Shown here piece by piece: positions 1 through 11,516 of a stretch of DNA of 64,000 bases; position 1 is the first letter of the stretch, and every line of letters begins with the position of its first letter. The stretch comes from Escallonia rubra (lineage: Eukaryota; Streptophyta; Magnoliopsida; Escalloniales; Escalloniaceae). The notes under the pieces were generated by a model. It saw only the letters and a list, made by a program, of their open reading frames with translations, had not been told where the DNA came from and did no database searches. The position numbers and the translations under genes are program-made. Location of the stretch: the NCBI GenBank assembly GCA_033065855.1, contig JAVXUO010001829.1, positions 1 through 64,000 of the forward strand, given 5' to 3'.

Positions 1-480
1 TACTCTGTAATTTTTACATAAAATGAATGTAAATCCTCTGATTCGATCTCCGGTTTGTTCACGATCCAAGGGCTGAAATAGCTTGATCTTGGAGCGTGGA
101 TTTGGCTTCTTCAATCTTTGAAAGATTGTCCAAATGACGCTTGATCGAGGGCTTCAAGGCTTTATCCCGAACAAGTATGTTGATCCTTGACTTGTGGAAT
201 CACTGATGTTGAAGGCGAATTCCTCTTCGATTTGAGGCGGAAGAGAAACCGATCTTCGTGACTTGGAAGTGCTCGATTGAAGAACGGCACTGCGTTAGTG
301 CGTATTGTTCTTCAAGTGAAGCACAACCTTTGAGACGACAGTCTGCTATTCTACTCTCGCATTCGAACCACACAAGTGAAACACTGCAATAAAATATTTT
401 CAGCAACAACAAATTGATGAAAAAATATAGCCCCATTACTAATGCACCGTACAAATAGTGTATTCTTCCATAACCCATGT
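1..480. other. intergenic stretch, no gene recognised
   Basis: No open frame in this stretch resembles a known protein. The text has the moderately GC, direct-repeat-poor character of an LTR or leader sequence, but no TG...CA ends or target duplication could be defined inside the window. Confidence 0.3.
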
Positions 481-483
481 CTC

Positions 484-720
484 TCTCTACACATTTAATC
501 CTTCACTAACCCATTTTTCTCTCTCCTGCCCCTTTTTCTTCCGACCCTCTCTCTTTCTCTCTCTTGGGATATAATAAGAAAATCATAAAATATAACTTAT
601 AACCAAAATAAGCGTGCAAGTCAAACACGATCGATTAAAAAAGAACAAAGAGAGTAACTTATATTCTAAGTAAGCTTGCAAGTCAAACTCGATCAATTAA
701 ATAGGGACGAATAGAGTATA
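484..720 (-). mobile_element. Stowaway-like MITE copy A
   Basis: On the minus strand the element begins with a TACTC...GTCCC-type end near 720. It then has two 'gtttgacttgca(c/a)gcttattt' stretches, a 'tatcccaagagagag' block and a purine-rich tail ending near 484. The same order of words recurs at about 33514-33830 and 56832-57020. The end sequence resembles the CTCCCTCCGTCCCA terminus known from plant Stowaway (Tc1/mariner) MITEs. There is no coding capacity. The inner boundary is approximate. Confidence 0.45.
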
Positions 721-1159
721 TGTTTACGAATAAGCTATTTATTTATACAACTTGTAAAGTCGGCACAAGAGACGATGTAACATGTTTCTTTTTGAGATAA
801 GTGATCAGTTTACATAATTAAAACTTAAAACTTTAGAAAAAGTAACATGATAAGTTTATGAAATATGTCTTATAGTGATACATAAAGACATTTAACAACG
901 CAGTGGAGCATAAATTCCATTCACTTTGTATTTAATAACTTTTAGGAAAAATTACACTCAGTTTTCGCGAGTTTTGGGTTAAACATAGTTACTACCTCTT
1001 TATTCGAGAAATTACATTGATAGCCCTTACCGATAGATTTTGGTGGATGGTGTTAATTTTTTATTTATTAAAATGACTTAATTCTCTTTACAAAAGTATG
1101 AATGTTCAAACATTAACTCTAAGTTATCTTATAAACCACAAAGAGTCCCAGCTTTGGTT

Positions 1160-1545
1160 ACTAACGGCCTACCTCCCCTCCCCATCCTCCCACCGCCCCC
1201 AACCTCACACCTATCACCCACCACCAATCTCCACTAGCCGCCATTACCACCATCATGCACGCACAATCCCACATGTTACATGTCACCAAACCCCCCCCTC
1301 TACACACACACACACGCGCACGTGGGGACGTGCACACGCACCCCCCCAAGAAGCACCTCCCCTTTCCCACATGCACCAACTCTCTCTCGTTGCACACACC
1401 CATCGACCCACGGCCACACCCCCCCCTAATACAAATACCTCTACATAATTGTCATCACACACAAACTCCTATATATACACCCATTGTCGTTGCACTGACA
1501 AACACCAACGACATCCCACATTGACCCTTCCCCACATGCGTGAAT
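1160..1545. repeat. C/CA-rich low-complexity tract
   Basis: The plus strand is dominated by CCC, CAC and ACACAC words with almost no G. The open frames it creates are proline, histidine and threonine rich and show no protein signature, so I read it as low-complexity DNA and not as a gene. Confidence 0.6.
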
Positions 1546-1839
1546 TTGTAATATGTAGCAAGAGGTAGGAATCACGATTATACTTATCCTAATGTGCTGG
1601 TAAGAGTGGGGGCGTCAGTAGCGCAAGGTTAGGCAAATATCGACAACTCTGGGTGGAACCCTTAGTTTGGGTTTTATGTTGGGGCTTTATTAAGGGGTAA
1701 TTTTGAGTTTCCAATAAATTTTAATAGCAACATTCGACATTAACATAATGGTAGAGAGTTTGTGACACATGTACTCAAATGTAAAAGAGCATCAAGAAAG
1801 GGTATTGATGGTGATGGAGTAGGACGAATCGACGATGGT

Positions 1840-2400
1840 AGCCTAGATATTTGGGAAGCAACGGTGGGTGGTGCCAGTGGTTATAGCTGTCGGTGGTGGT
1901 GCTCGTGTGTGGGGTGGGGGGAAGGGGATAAGTGTAATATCCCACATCGGTTGTGGGAGAGTTTATAATTGGCCTTATAAGACCCTGCCTATGAACTCAT
2001 AAGTACCTACTTGGCTAGCCCTTTTGAGGGAGGCATTGCCCTGTGGTGGGGCCGTGGACCGGGTCGTTACAATAAGAGGATGGTAACAACCGATGGTGGT
2101 GCTATGTGTTTGTGTGGTGGGCATGGGGAAGGGAAGGGGGATGGTGGCACTTGGTGGTGCTAACAACTGGTGGTGGTGTTGTGTGTTTGTGTGGTGGGGT
2201 GGGGTGGGAGTGGGGGATGGTGGCCATGGATAACAACTGGTGGTGTTGTTGTTGTTGTTGTGTGTGTGGGGTTGTGCATGGGGAAAGGGGAAAAAATGTG
2301 GCCACATGGTAATAGGTTTGGTGGTGGTAGGGTGGGTGGGGTGGCTGTGTGGAGGCGACAGGTAAGGGAGGGGGTCTCAAGGTGGAGGAGAATGGTGGCA
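1840..2400. repeat. G/GT-rich low-complexity tract
   Basis: The plus strand is dominated by GGTGG, GTGTGG and GGGG runs, the reverse bias of the tract at 1160-1545. Several runs have four closely spaced G-tracts and could form G-quadruplexes. The tract is interrupted by the solo LTR at 1933-2071. Overlapping open frames here are compositional artefacts. Confidence 0.6.
1933..2071. mobile_element. 139-bp solo LTR (TRIM-like)
   Basis: The element starts TGTAATATCCCACATCGG and ends GGTCGTTACA, so it has TG...CA ends with short inverted TGTAA/TTACA termini. It is flanked by the 5-bp direct repeat ATAAG (1928-1932 and 2072-2076). The 'TATCCCACATCGG' opening is familiar from small plant LTRs of the TRIM class (family knowledge). 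No internal domain is present, so it is a solo LTR left by recombination. Confidence 0.8.
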
Positions 2401-2409
2401 ATACTGAAA

Positions 2410-3840
2410 GTGACCACCTAAAGAAATGAATTTTGTTAAAATTGGTTCATGTATTACTTCTAACAAAGTTTGAAGGTCAATTCTCAAAATAAAAAATCAA
2501 AAATCAAAACTAGAAACTACGTTTAGAGTATTTGTTTTCCGTTTTTGTAATGATTATAAAAAAGATGCCTTTTTCGTGTACTTTTACCATTTTCTGTATT
2601 TGTATCGGATCAAAAAATCAAAACAGTGTAAAAAACAATTGTCCGCATCTCGTGTCAGAGAAAACTCTGAAAATTAAAGTGAGGCATGGTTTCCACTGTT
2701 CGCTCTTTTCTCTTACTACCTCTATGACCCCTACATGCATAGTCACGTCATAGCTCCCTCTCTCCCTCTCTGCCTGTGGTTCATTTCTTATCTCCTTATT
2801 TTCAATGAGCAGATCCCCAACTACAACTCACTCAATTTCTCAAGCTACCGAATTTATTAGAGAAGCTGCGGTCGAGTCATTTGTTCCGAGATTTGAGATA
2901 GGCTTCTTGCCGAAATATGCCGCCGATCTTCTAAGATAGTGCTCCCGATCTGCTGAAATATGTGGGTTTTTTCTTTTGATTGAAGATCTGAGATAGTGGT
3001 GATGGCGTTTGGTGGAGGTGGAGGTGGAGGGTGTTTCATGCACTGTTAGGTGGATGGTGAGGTGGAGCCATGAAGGTGGTTTGTCGCCGTGGGGGGAGTG
3101 AAGGTTTGGTCGAGAGAAGAGGCAAAGGTTGAGTCACTGTGAGTAGCGGAGAGATTGAGGGAAGAGAGAGAAGAAGAGAAAAGTAATGACAGGGAAAGGG
3201 GGAAAGGAAGTCTGAGACTGAATAATGGGGTCCCGACGTGATGGTCAGACTGATGAACTTCTTGGGAGATGTAAAAGGTGGGTATGGAGGAGTTATTGAG
3301 AAGATAAATAAAGGGTATAAAAATAATTTGTTAGGTTAAGGGTAGGGTTAAAATGGGAAAATATGGATACAAATAGTGTAGGAAATGCTAAACATAAAAG
3401 AATGGATCCAAAAAAGTTCTTGAAAATGAAAATGATAAACATACAAGATTAACTGAAAAAAGTAAAAACGAAAAACTGAAAAAAATGATAAAAGTACACG
3501 ATCAGATTTCGAAACTGAATACAAGAATATGGAAAACAAAAACAGAAAACAAAAACAGGATACTACAAGCCTAACCGTACAGGGCCTAAAAACTCCAAAA
3601 TGGAGTTTTCAAAAACAAGCCAAAATTGAAAACCAGTTTAAAATTGAGGGTCAAAAAAACCTAAAATTATCTACCGAACGCCAGTTTTTTCATCAGTTTA
3701 TAAAACTGAAAAACTCGGCCAAATATTACCTTAGTGGTACCTTAGTATAATTTTTCCTAACTTTTTAATTGACACCGCAACTAGTTAAAATGAGGAAAAA
3801 AAAAAAAAACAAGAAAGGGTACTGATGGCATTATGCTGGG
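2410..3840. other. intergenic, no gene seen
   Basis: This is AT-rich spacer with scattered A-runs and short purine-rich tracts (3060-3200). No open frame matches a protein I recognise, and no repeat structure was resolved. Confidence 0.5.
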
Positions 3841-3969
3841 GACGCTCACGCCTCCGCTTCGGATAACAGTCCATTTTGGATAATCTTTTTCTGCACCATT
3901 ATGCGAAGAGCTTCCAGCTCCATTTGATGCTAGTCATAACACAAGCTATCAAAGCCAGCAATTTCGACA

Positions 3970-6900
3970 ATGGCTTCTTCACTTACTTCTTCCTTTCAAA
4001 CGAGGTCAGACTCCCAATTTCCCCTGTCATTTCGTTAATTGGTCTTTGTAAATTTGTACATTTGGTGTATCCATTATCCTTCTTTTAGTTTTGAGAGCTA
4101 CTCCGTGTGCAGTTGTTCCGTGGGTTTATATTTTTTCTGCAGAGTATGGAATTTGTGGCCTATGTGTAACTGGGTTTCTGAAATTTGCAGTTTATGAAGA
4201 TGAAATCAATTTGGTATTTCGGTATCGAGTGGTTGAAGTAATCCTTTGAATACACGAATGTGGGTGGAATTCTAAGTACATTAATTTTTCCGAGTTTCTG
4301 AAGTCATTTTTTGGCTTCCTCTTGAAAATTTGGAATTTCCTCAAGATTTTTTTTGATATATTAAAATGGGTGGATCCTTTTATGGGTATTTTGAATACTT
4401 TTCAAGTTCTTGGTTACATAAATTATCATGTGGTATAGTCCTGAAACTTAGAAATTCGTATAAGCATTACATTCAATACAGCACAGGAACATATTATTGG
4501 ATTTGGTATTGTCATATTACCACCAGATCCATCAACTTTTGGTTTACAAATATTTCCTGAAGTAAGTCTTTGACTAGCACAGGATTAGAGGTTTTCCAAA
4601 CATATGATTTTACACGTACATGGGTTTGGTAGGTGCCATAGGGTTAAGGAGCCCATATGTGGGATTCGCCTTTTTGTTTGAGGATAATCTTAAGAGCTAA
4701 TATACCAAGGATCTTATATATTTGTAAGTAGGGTGTGCAACAATTATACTGGAAGTACAAGTGACTCTGCCTCATCAAAGCTCATCTTTGTCATGAATTG
4801 ATGATGAAAACCTTGTGTTCCATGGAAAATTTCTAAATTCTGAGACAGTTCTTTTCCCTTCATGCCAGCAACCTTAAATCTGTTTTCTGGGGGGAGAGCA
4901 ATGGATTATGTGTTTCCAGTGTACCCGTCATTCGTGTTGGTTTTATGAGGAAGATTGTGGAATGCAAAGAATCAAGAATTGGGAAGCAACCAATCGAAGT
5001 GCCATCCAATGTGACAATCACATTAGAAGGGCAGGATCTAAAAGTAAAGGGCCCTTTGGGGGAGCTTGCACTAACTTATCCAAGAGAAGTAGTGCTCGAT
5101 AGTGAGGATTCGGGGTTTCTTAGGGTAAAAAAGGCTACAGAGACAAGAAGGGCCAACCAAATGCATGGCTTATTCAGGTACTCATTCGTTGAGTTTGCTC
5201 ATATCTTTTGCCTATTCTGGAAGTTCATCTATGTTATTATGAGTAATCTACATTAAATACTGGTCGACCCTTTGGATTCTAATTAGGATAATTTGGTCTA
5301 AGTACATCAAGTTATAGAGCAAATGATTATCTTAAATTATGTACAGCCAAAGGTTTTGGATTATTACTGAATCCATCTCAAGAATTCTTACTTTGTTGCT
5401 CCCATCGGTTGCCTTACTGTTTCTATTTGAGACTAGTTAAGGGTTATTGGGGGCTGAATGATCTTCCTCCCAAGTAGCATGGCATGGGGCACGTGGAATC
5501 CCATGTGAATCAGCAAGGACCACCTTGCAAGTATTTTGTTTAATAAGTCCCCGTTTTTATTAGAAAGGAGAGTGGGAACAACTGTGCAAAGCATAAGATG
5601 AAAATACACGCAATTTGCTAGTGTGATATTTTTTCCGCACTTGGAGCCTCCCTGAGGTTAGTAGATGGTCAATGTGAAATTTACGGCGGAATTTATGAAC
5701 ATGTATCCTACTGATTTTCCAGCTTGGACATTTTATTCGACTTGGGACATTCGTTAAAAACTTGAAGCAGTAACTGAATGCTAGAAAGTTTTAGTAGGAA
5801 TAAGCTTCCCTCACATATTGTGGTGCACTATTTGTAACACCAGCGAGAACTGCTTTCGGATCTGTGCTAGAGTGAGTCAAGAACCTAGCCACTAAGTTGT
5901 GACTCAACATTTCAAGTTAAGTTGCCCAACTTGTGCACATCACTCCTACGATTGGCCATTCTCTCCTCAAACCCATCTGGTAGCTTAATCAACTAGGTAG
6001 CAGCTAAGGTGTTTTTGCTTTCTTAGGTATCTCAGTGAGCTCATCTTGAGTCGGGTTTGCCTTGTTCAAATGCCACATAGACAACTAATCTTTTTGGTTC
6101 TCTTTGATTGCCACCCATGCACTCTCCTTGTCAATGCTGTTTCCATCATACACCAACAGTGGCAGCTGACCAGCTAGAATGACTGGTTTCCGGTGAAGCT
6201 CGTGTAGAAACACCCCATTGGGGGCTGAATTTTCCTACAAACCTAGTCATTGAATCTTGCCTGAGGTCATGAGCTATCTCAAGATGCTGGACCTTGTTGT
6301 CTAATATGACCATGGTGATGTGTGGATGTTTCTGGCGGACGATAAGTTGGGTATTCTGTTTCCTTTTGAGCAAGGAGCTTGGTCAGCTCTAATATGGTCT
6401 CATGTTGCCAAGGCTAATGATGTAAGCATTGATTTGTGCAGCTTACTGTCCTGGGCCCTGGTTGTGAGAGGTAGGATAGCCATGGTTAGATACGCCTTTT
6501 GAAGTTCTTTCATCTATGCCGTCTTCGTATTCATACAGATTCGTTTAAATATTATCCTTATTGAAACTTTTAACATTCTTTTGGAAACTGAGGTATTTAG
6601 ACCCGTTTTATGCAGATAAACCATTGCCTGTAAATTTCTTATGACCCTTGTTAAGAGATTGTTTGAGTGAGTAGTGTGCTTAATGAATGCAGGACAAATC
6701 CCGTTTGGTTTTGCCTTCAAGATGGTGCAATTACCTTTTTTACAACTCCTAAACAAAATGCTACTAATTTTGCCTTTTGGGGAGAAGGTTCATGTTATAG
6801 TTTCTGATAGCTAACTGTTGTTTTAGCAATTTGGTTATTTATCACTTTTTAAATGGTATACCCCAGAATGGTCAAGTCTGGGTGCTCCCGCGTGTAACTC

Positions 6901-7833
6901 CAGATTGCCTTTGGGAGAGGATGTTCGTGTTAATATTCCAGTTCTTCTTTTCCACCTTGGTTATGGTTACCATGTATCAAAGGATGCTTAAGGCCAACGT
7001 GTTCCATACCTTAACTCCCGCACCTTTTAAAATGTTTTCCTTACTAGAAGGTATAAGAAGGCCAACCTTTTTGATTTCACAAGGATTAATTAGCATGACG
7101 TCTCTTTGTTTTTCCTTCTTCCATAATACTAATTCAAAAGGAGTTACTAGGCTTATGATAGGTTGCATCATGTCATTGCTGGTATAAACTATAGGGATTG
7201 CCTCAGGGGTGACAACTTGAACTTAAGAGTTCCATTTCTTTCTGTTCTATCTGATCTACCTTCTAACAGCCTTTAATTAAGTTGTATGTTTACTGATAAA
7301 AAAAAAAGGAAAAAACAGAACAGCTTCTTATATTAGTTCATCTCTACTTTTTGCTTGCTCATAAGAGGTGAAACCTTTCCTCATTTTTAGTACTAGAAAT
7401 AAAAACTTGAACATGTGGGACAATGACACTGTTGACGTAAGGCTTCTTGTACTATTCTCTTATTATCCCTATGCCTTAACAATTTATTTCATTCAGGACT
7501 CTCACCAACAACATGGTGGTGGGAGTATCGAAAGGTTTTGAGAAACGACTTCAACTCATTGGCGTGGGATATCGTGCAACGGTAGAAGGAAAGGACCTTG
7601 TACTAAATCTTGGGTTCTCTCATCCCGTTAAAATGGCGATCCCTGATGGCCTGCAGGTGAAGGTAGAAGATAACACCAGAATAGCTGTTAGTGGATACAA
7701 CAAGTCAGACATTGGTCAATTTGCTGCTTCAATTAGGAAGTGGAGACCACCAGAACCATACAAAGGTAAAGGTGTGAAATATGCCGATGAGATTGTAAGA
7801 AGAAAGGAGGGTAAAGCAGGGAAGAAGAAATAA
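3970..7833 (+). CDS. RPL6: 50S ribosomal protein L6, chloroplastic (uL6c), 3 exons
   Basis: Exons are 3970-4004, 4869-5177 and 7497-7833. Both introns are GT...AG, and the joined frame gives 226 residues, close to the 223 of Arabidopsis plastid L6. Exon 1 encodes only the first 11 codons plus two bases ([11 protein letters not shown]...), the Ser/Thr-rich start of a transit peptide. Exon 2 starts after CATGCCAG and holds the rest of the transit peptide, then the L6 N-domain from [16 protein letters not shown] text ([12 protein letters not shown]). Exon 3 carries the second L6 domain, including the conserved GVGYRA and GFSHPV motifs, the [16 protein letters not shown] signature near the C-terminus and a basic KAGKKK tail. 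uL6 is a large-subunit protein near the factor-binding site of the plastid ribosome; the precursor is made in the cytosol and imported. The first ATG agrees with known homologues. No disabling change is seen. Confidence 0.95.
5178..7496 (+). other. RPL6 intron 2 (2.3 kb)
   Basis: The intron runs from GTACTC to TTCAG. It is long for this gene family and holds several short unrelated open frames on both strands. Part of it (about 5840-6380) reads as broken protein-like text on the minus strand and may be an old retroelement scrap, but no domain could be named. Confidence 0.7.
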
Positions 7834-8828
7834 GACAATTCTTATTCTGCTTGTTATCTTGTGTATTTTCACCATCGTGCTTGCGAATTTTGTATCAGCA
7901 ATAACCTATGTAATGACATGAAGATCACGCAATGTTTTTTGCAACAGGTGGTTCTTTTTTCTTTTTTTTTTTGAATATTTTATCCCCATTTTTCTTTCAT
8001 TATTGGCAGAAAAAGAACTAGGTAATGAAACAAGTATTAGGTACAACAGTTTCATGACAGATTGTGCTAGTCAGGTTTGTGTCTGATTTCCGACTCAATT
8101 ATCCATGCTTTAAACTGAAACTGTTCCATTGATAAAGATTAATGTAATCAATTTTGGTTGTCCATTATCTGCTTACAAGTGCTCTCATCTTTCTAAATCA
8201 TGTTCGGTTTAACTCACCAACCAATTTGTTTCGACTTTATCGTGACGATTCCTATCAAGGTTGGTTTATATAAAAGGTTGAGCACTAGTAAGACCAGAGA
8301 CAGTTTATTGCAGACGAAGCCAAATGGCCATAATTCATAGCAAAATTCTTACAAGAAGTCTGTATATATAGAGAACCAAGACAACCCGCATCTTGCTGCT
8401 TAAGAGTATCTGGTTAGTCAAGCACCGTGTAACAAGGGGCACGCGAACTGTTGCACCAGACAATGCCACCATTAGAGACGAGGCTGACCATGATCAAAGT
8501 AATCCATCATAGTATGCAATCAGGGGAGACAACCCTCCACAAATTCAAAGCCATTCTGGTGCAAAGCATTTCTTCACGATGACTTGAGAAGTGAAAACAG
8601 ATCTAACGGTGTGAAGCATGTACCCCAGCTCCCCATTTCCCTTGATAGGGACACCAGACGCACTGGGGATATGATGCAAAATTTAATTTGATGTTAATAG
8701 GCTTGCTATGAAACATACAAGAAGGCTGCCATTTCGTGACCATGAACCTGACATTCGTGATTAGCAGGTGTAGTTGGCTGCATGGGTTTCTAGTGTGGAT
8801 ATGAACTTGGTGCGAAAAAGCTGCCAGA
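7834..8828. other. 3' flank of RPL6 and 3' side of the minus-strand gene
   Basis: No coding region is seen. The two genes converge here, so this stretch should hold both 3' UTRs. A T-run at about 7965-7980 follows the RPL6 stop codon. Confidence 0.4.
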
Positions 8829-9330
8829 TTAATCAGAAAACCTGGAAAAACTGAGCTTCTTGAGCCGGTTGCTAATGGGGCTAGACCATTCTCTGTCGTG
8901 ATTCCCACATTTCAAGTCCACAATCTCAACGACTTTAGGCAATTTCTTCTCGTTTTTACCGCTAATTGGAGTTCTTTCTATAGAGATGTCTTCGGAATCA
9001 AGCATAGGAATGAGTTGGGCAGTTTTCCTGCTGTTTCGTACCTTTCTTGGGATGCTTCCCGTACCTGGCCTTCGTTTGCCTGTGCTGCTACTACTGCTTG
9101 CACAGTTAGATGGAGCTTTTCTTGAATGTATCCTTTTCATGGACGAACCACAAGAAATTGAGACTGTGACAGTAGCGGTCTCTCTCTTACAAGGCACAGA
9201 ACTCTGTGATTTGCGTTTTATAGAGTCCAATTCCTGCATCATAAGAGTGCTCACTTTGCCAGTAGCCCCTATGCTAATGGAGCCTTGATCATCCTTGACA
9301 TTTTCCGGCATACGAGTCATATCCGTCTTG
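8829..9330 (-). CDS. C-terminal exon of a conserved plant protein, function unknown
   Basis: The minus-strand frame is open for about 165 codons and ends at TAA (8829-8831). The upstream frame closes just before a likely splice acceptor (CAGCTAAG, near 9340), so this is the last coding exon and not a whole gene. The protein is basic and Ser-rich in the middle and ends in a compact block: EIVDLKCGN, then WSSPISNRLKKLSFSRF. That block resembles the C-terminus of an uncharacterised plant-specific family, but I cannot name it. No transmembrane segment or catalytic motif is visible. Upstream exons should lie at 9400-10440 on the minus strand but were not resolved. Being an unbroken conserved-looking frame next to a real gene favours a genuine gene. 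Confidence 0.55.
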
Positions 9331-9344
9331 CGAAGCACTTAGCT

Positions 9345-10440
9345 GCTCAAGCAGGTGCCCTTCAACTTTTGGGTACTGCTCAAGATGTTCTGTTTAAAGC
9401 AGACTAGTCTCAGGCACATAAATATGACAATGCACTTCTGAGCATAATCGTCCATTATACCATGAAGAATGACTAAGCTAGAAGTTTATCAGATGCATTC
9501 TAAACAGCAAGAGGGTTTTCATTTCATCCCCAATTTCAGATGAACAATATGGAAAGGATGTTCACACCAGATTCCTCACTTATTCTTGACAACTGAGGTT
9601 TCTGAAAAACTCCTACTTTGTTTGTAGCAAAATGTTCAAAGTCTACCAGTCCTTAACAGCTGATATTTTCAAAATACTACCACATTTGTTCCTAGCTATA
9701 AGAAGGAGCATAAACAATTCAGCAAGAACACACATGTTTTTGTGCATGTGTCACACACACACACACACAGAGAGAGAGAACTCCTAATCTATTGAGGAAC
9801 CTCAAAAGGTAAATATCAGAGGGAGATAACCAGTCTTGATCTGGCAAGGCAGTCAGAACGCTAGCAAACGAGGCCAATATGCAGAGAATAACAGATCTCC
9901 CTACTCCATATAGATATTACATTAGTCATTGCTCATGATCTACTCAGGTGGAAGGCGAAGCCAGCAACATTCAGAAATCCAATCCTCAGAATGTTCTAAT
10001 ACCTACCCTACCCAATCAGTTTTACATCAATAGACCGTGAAGTTTTGCATCAACTTGAACCACTGTCCAGAGTCGTGCCATGAACAAGAAAAGGATAAAC
10101 CCAATCACAAGGAATACAGAAACTTCCTTAAGTACAAGTCAATAACGTAAAGTGAACCCAACCCGGCTTCAAAGAACATCCAAACTACTAAGGAAATCAA
10201 GTACATTGAATGACAGAAAGATCATGAAGACGTGAGGTTGATTACATACCAGGAAGAAGCTAAGTTGATGCGGCAACACAATGCTACAAAAGGGCCTCAA
10301 AAAGCAACGTTATGTCTGTATCTGCATATGTATTCGCTCTCATATAGGTTTCCGCGACACAGAACTTGGTCTAAAGTAGAAAGCTGTGAATCAGATTTGT
10401 TTCTGTAGCTTCAGCTACCGTTCTCATTAGATGAGCTCAG
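9345..10440 (-). other. upstream introns and putative 5' UTR of the minus-strand gene
   Basis: No clear coding exon is seen. On the minus strand a stretch around 10440-10250 ends TTCCTG|GTATGT, a good donor site, and could be a non-coding first exon. The assignment is inference from splice-like signals only. Confidence 0.25.
9752..9780. repeat. (CA)n(GA)n microsatellite
   Basis: A run of CA dinucleotides passes directly into GA dinucleotides. Confidence 0.9.
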
Positions 10441-11516
10441 ATCGACTTTGATAGCTAAAATGCATTATTTGACCTTTCTCTTATTTTCTAATAAACTTTA
10501 TTTTATGTAACGTTGGAGAAATAGGGTGACAGCCCAAAGCATCGTTTCACATGGTAGATTCACTGAACTAAGTAAGGTAGGGCCTGAGATCTCTCTAGTT
10601 GTACTTTGTTTGATTTTGTTACTGAAGGGGGGATGTGGAATTAAACGTGCATTTGTAGTGAGAAAATGTGGCCGACCAACTTGGTGGTTTAAAGTTTCAA
10701 AAATTGTATTGGCTAATAATTTAGATGGAAATAATTTGTCTGCAGCCATAGGAGTAAGATCAGTCAACAACCCTTGATATAGTGATCATTTATCGTCGCT
10801 AAATATTTTTAATCACATTTTTACGGACATATTTAGTGAAAATTCTGAGCAGGTCCTTTTTTTTAGTCACCAGTTAAAAGCCGCTAAACATACTTAGGGA
10901 CCATCTCATTTGTCATTATATGGGTGTTGTTGACTCTTCCTACAAATGAGATTGCAACCAATTTTCTTTTTTCATTTGAGATTATTCTCCGATGAGGTAG
11001 AGGAAACTGAACCCTGCATGTCTTGTAAGGAAATGTGGCTAGCCAACTTCGTTCAACTCTAGGACCTCTAGGTTTCAACTACCGGACTTTACAGTTGGAA
11101 AATCATATTAAGAGTAATTTTAGATTATTCTGTGACTTGGAGGCATCGAATCCCACCTTACCATTTTGCACCTTGTTGTTTGTTAATTTAGAGTAGCAAC
11201 AATTTATTTATTTGATGTAATTTGGCTTTTCTTAGTCACAATGATAAATAAATACACCACCTATAAAACTCAAACTTGTGAAATAACCTCTTTCCTTTCA
11301 AATGTTTGGAATGATTTGAGACTAAAAGACTTGATTTGTTTGGTAATTGCTAATCTTTTTTTCTTTTGTCACAACTATTGAAATTGTCTTAACCACATGT
11401 ATCTCATTCCATATGAGTTGTAAACCTGACCTAGCGAGCAGAAGGAGATGATATTTGCTATACTTAAAATAGTTAGAACGGATTGGGAGTTCGAGTAACG
11501 ACCTAGGGCCAGTGGC
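10441..11516. other. intergenic, no gene seen
   Basis: AT-rich spacer. The open frames at about 10526-10777 on both strands show no recognisable protein. Phrases such as 'gtcgctaaatat' near 10795 and 'gccgctaaacat' near 10880 hint at an old DNA-transposon terminus but could not be paired. Confidence 0.4.

Noticed and set aside
1098..1524. Overlapping Pro/His/Thr-rich open frames on both strands
   Set aside because: They result from a CA/CCC-rich tract with few stop codons; there is no domain or codon signature.
2102..2421. Pro/His-rich and Gly/Val/Trp-rich frames
   Set aside because: Compositional artefact of the GGTGG-rich tract, open in several frames at once.
6831..7187. 118-codon plus-strand frame in RPL6 intron 2
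   Set aside because: It lies inside a confirmed intron, its residues show no family resemblance, and a minus-strand frame is open over the same bases.
8986..9288. 100-codon plus-strand frame with a hydrophobic start
   Set aside because: Antisense shadow of the better supported minus-strand exon 8829-9330.
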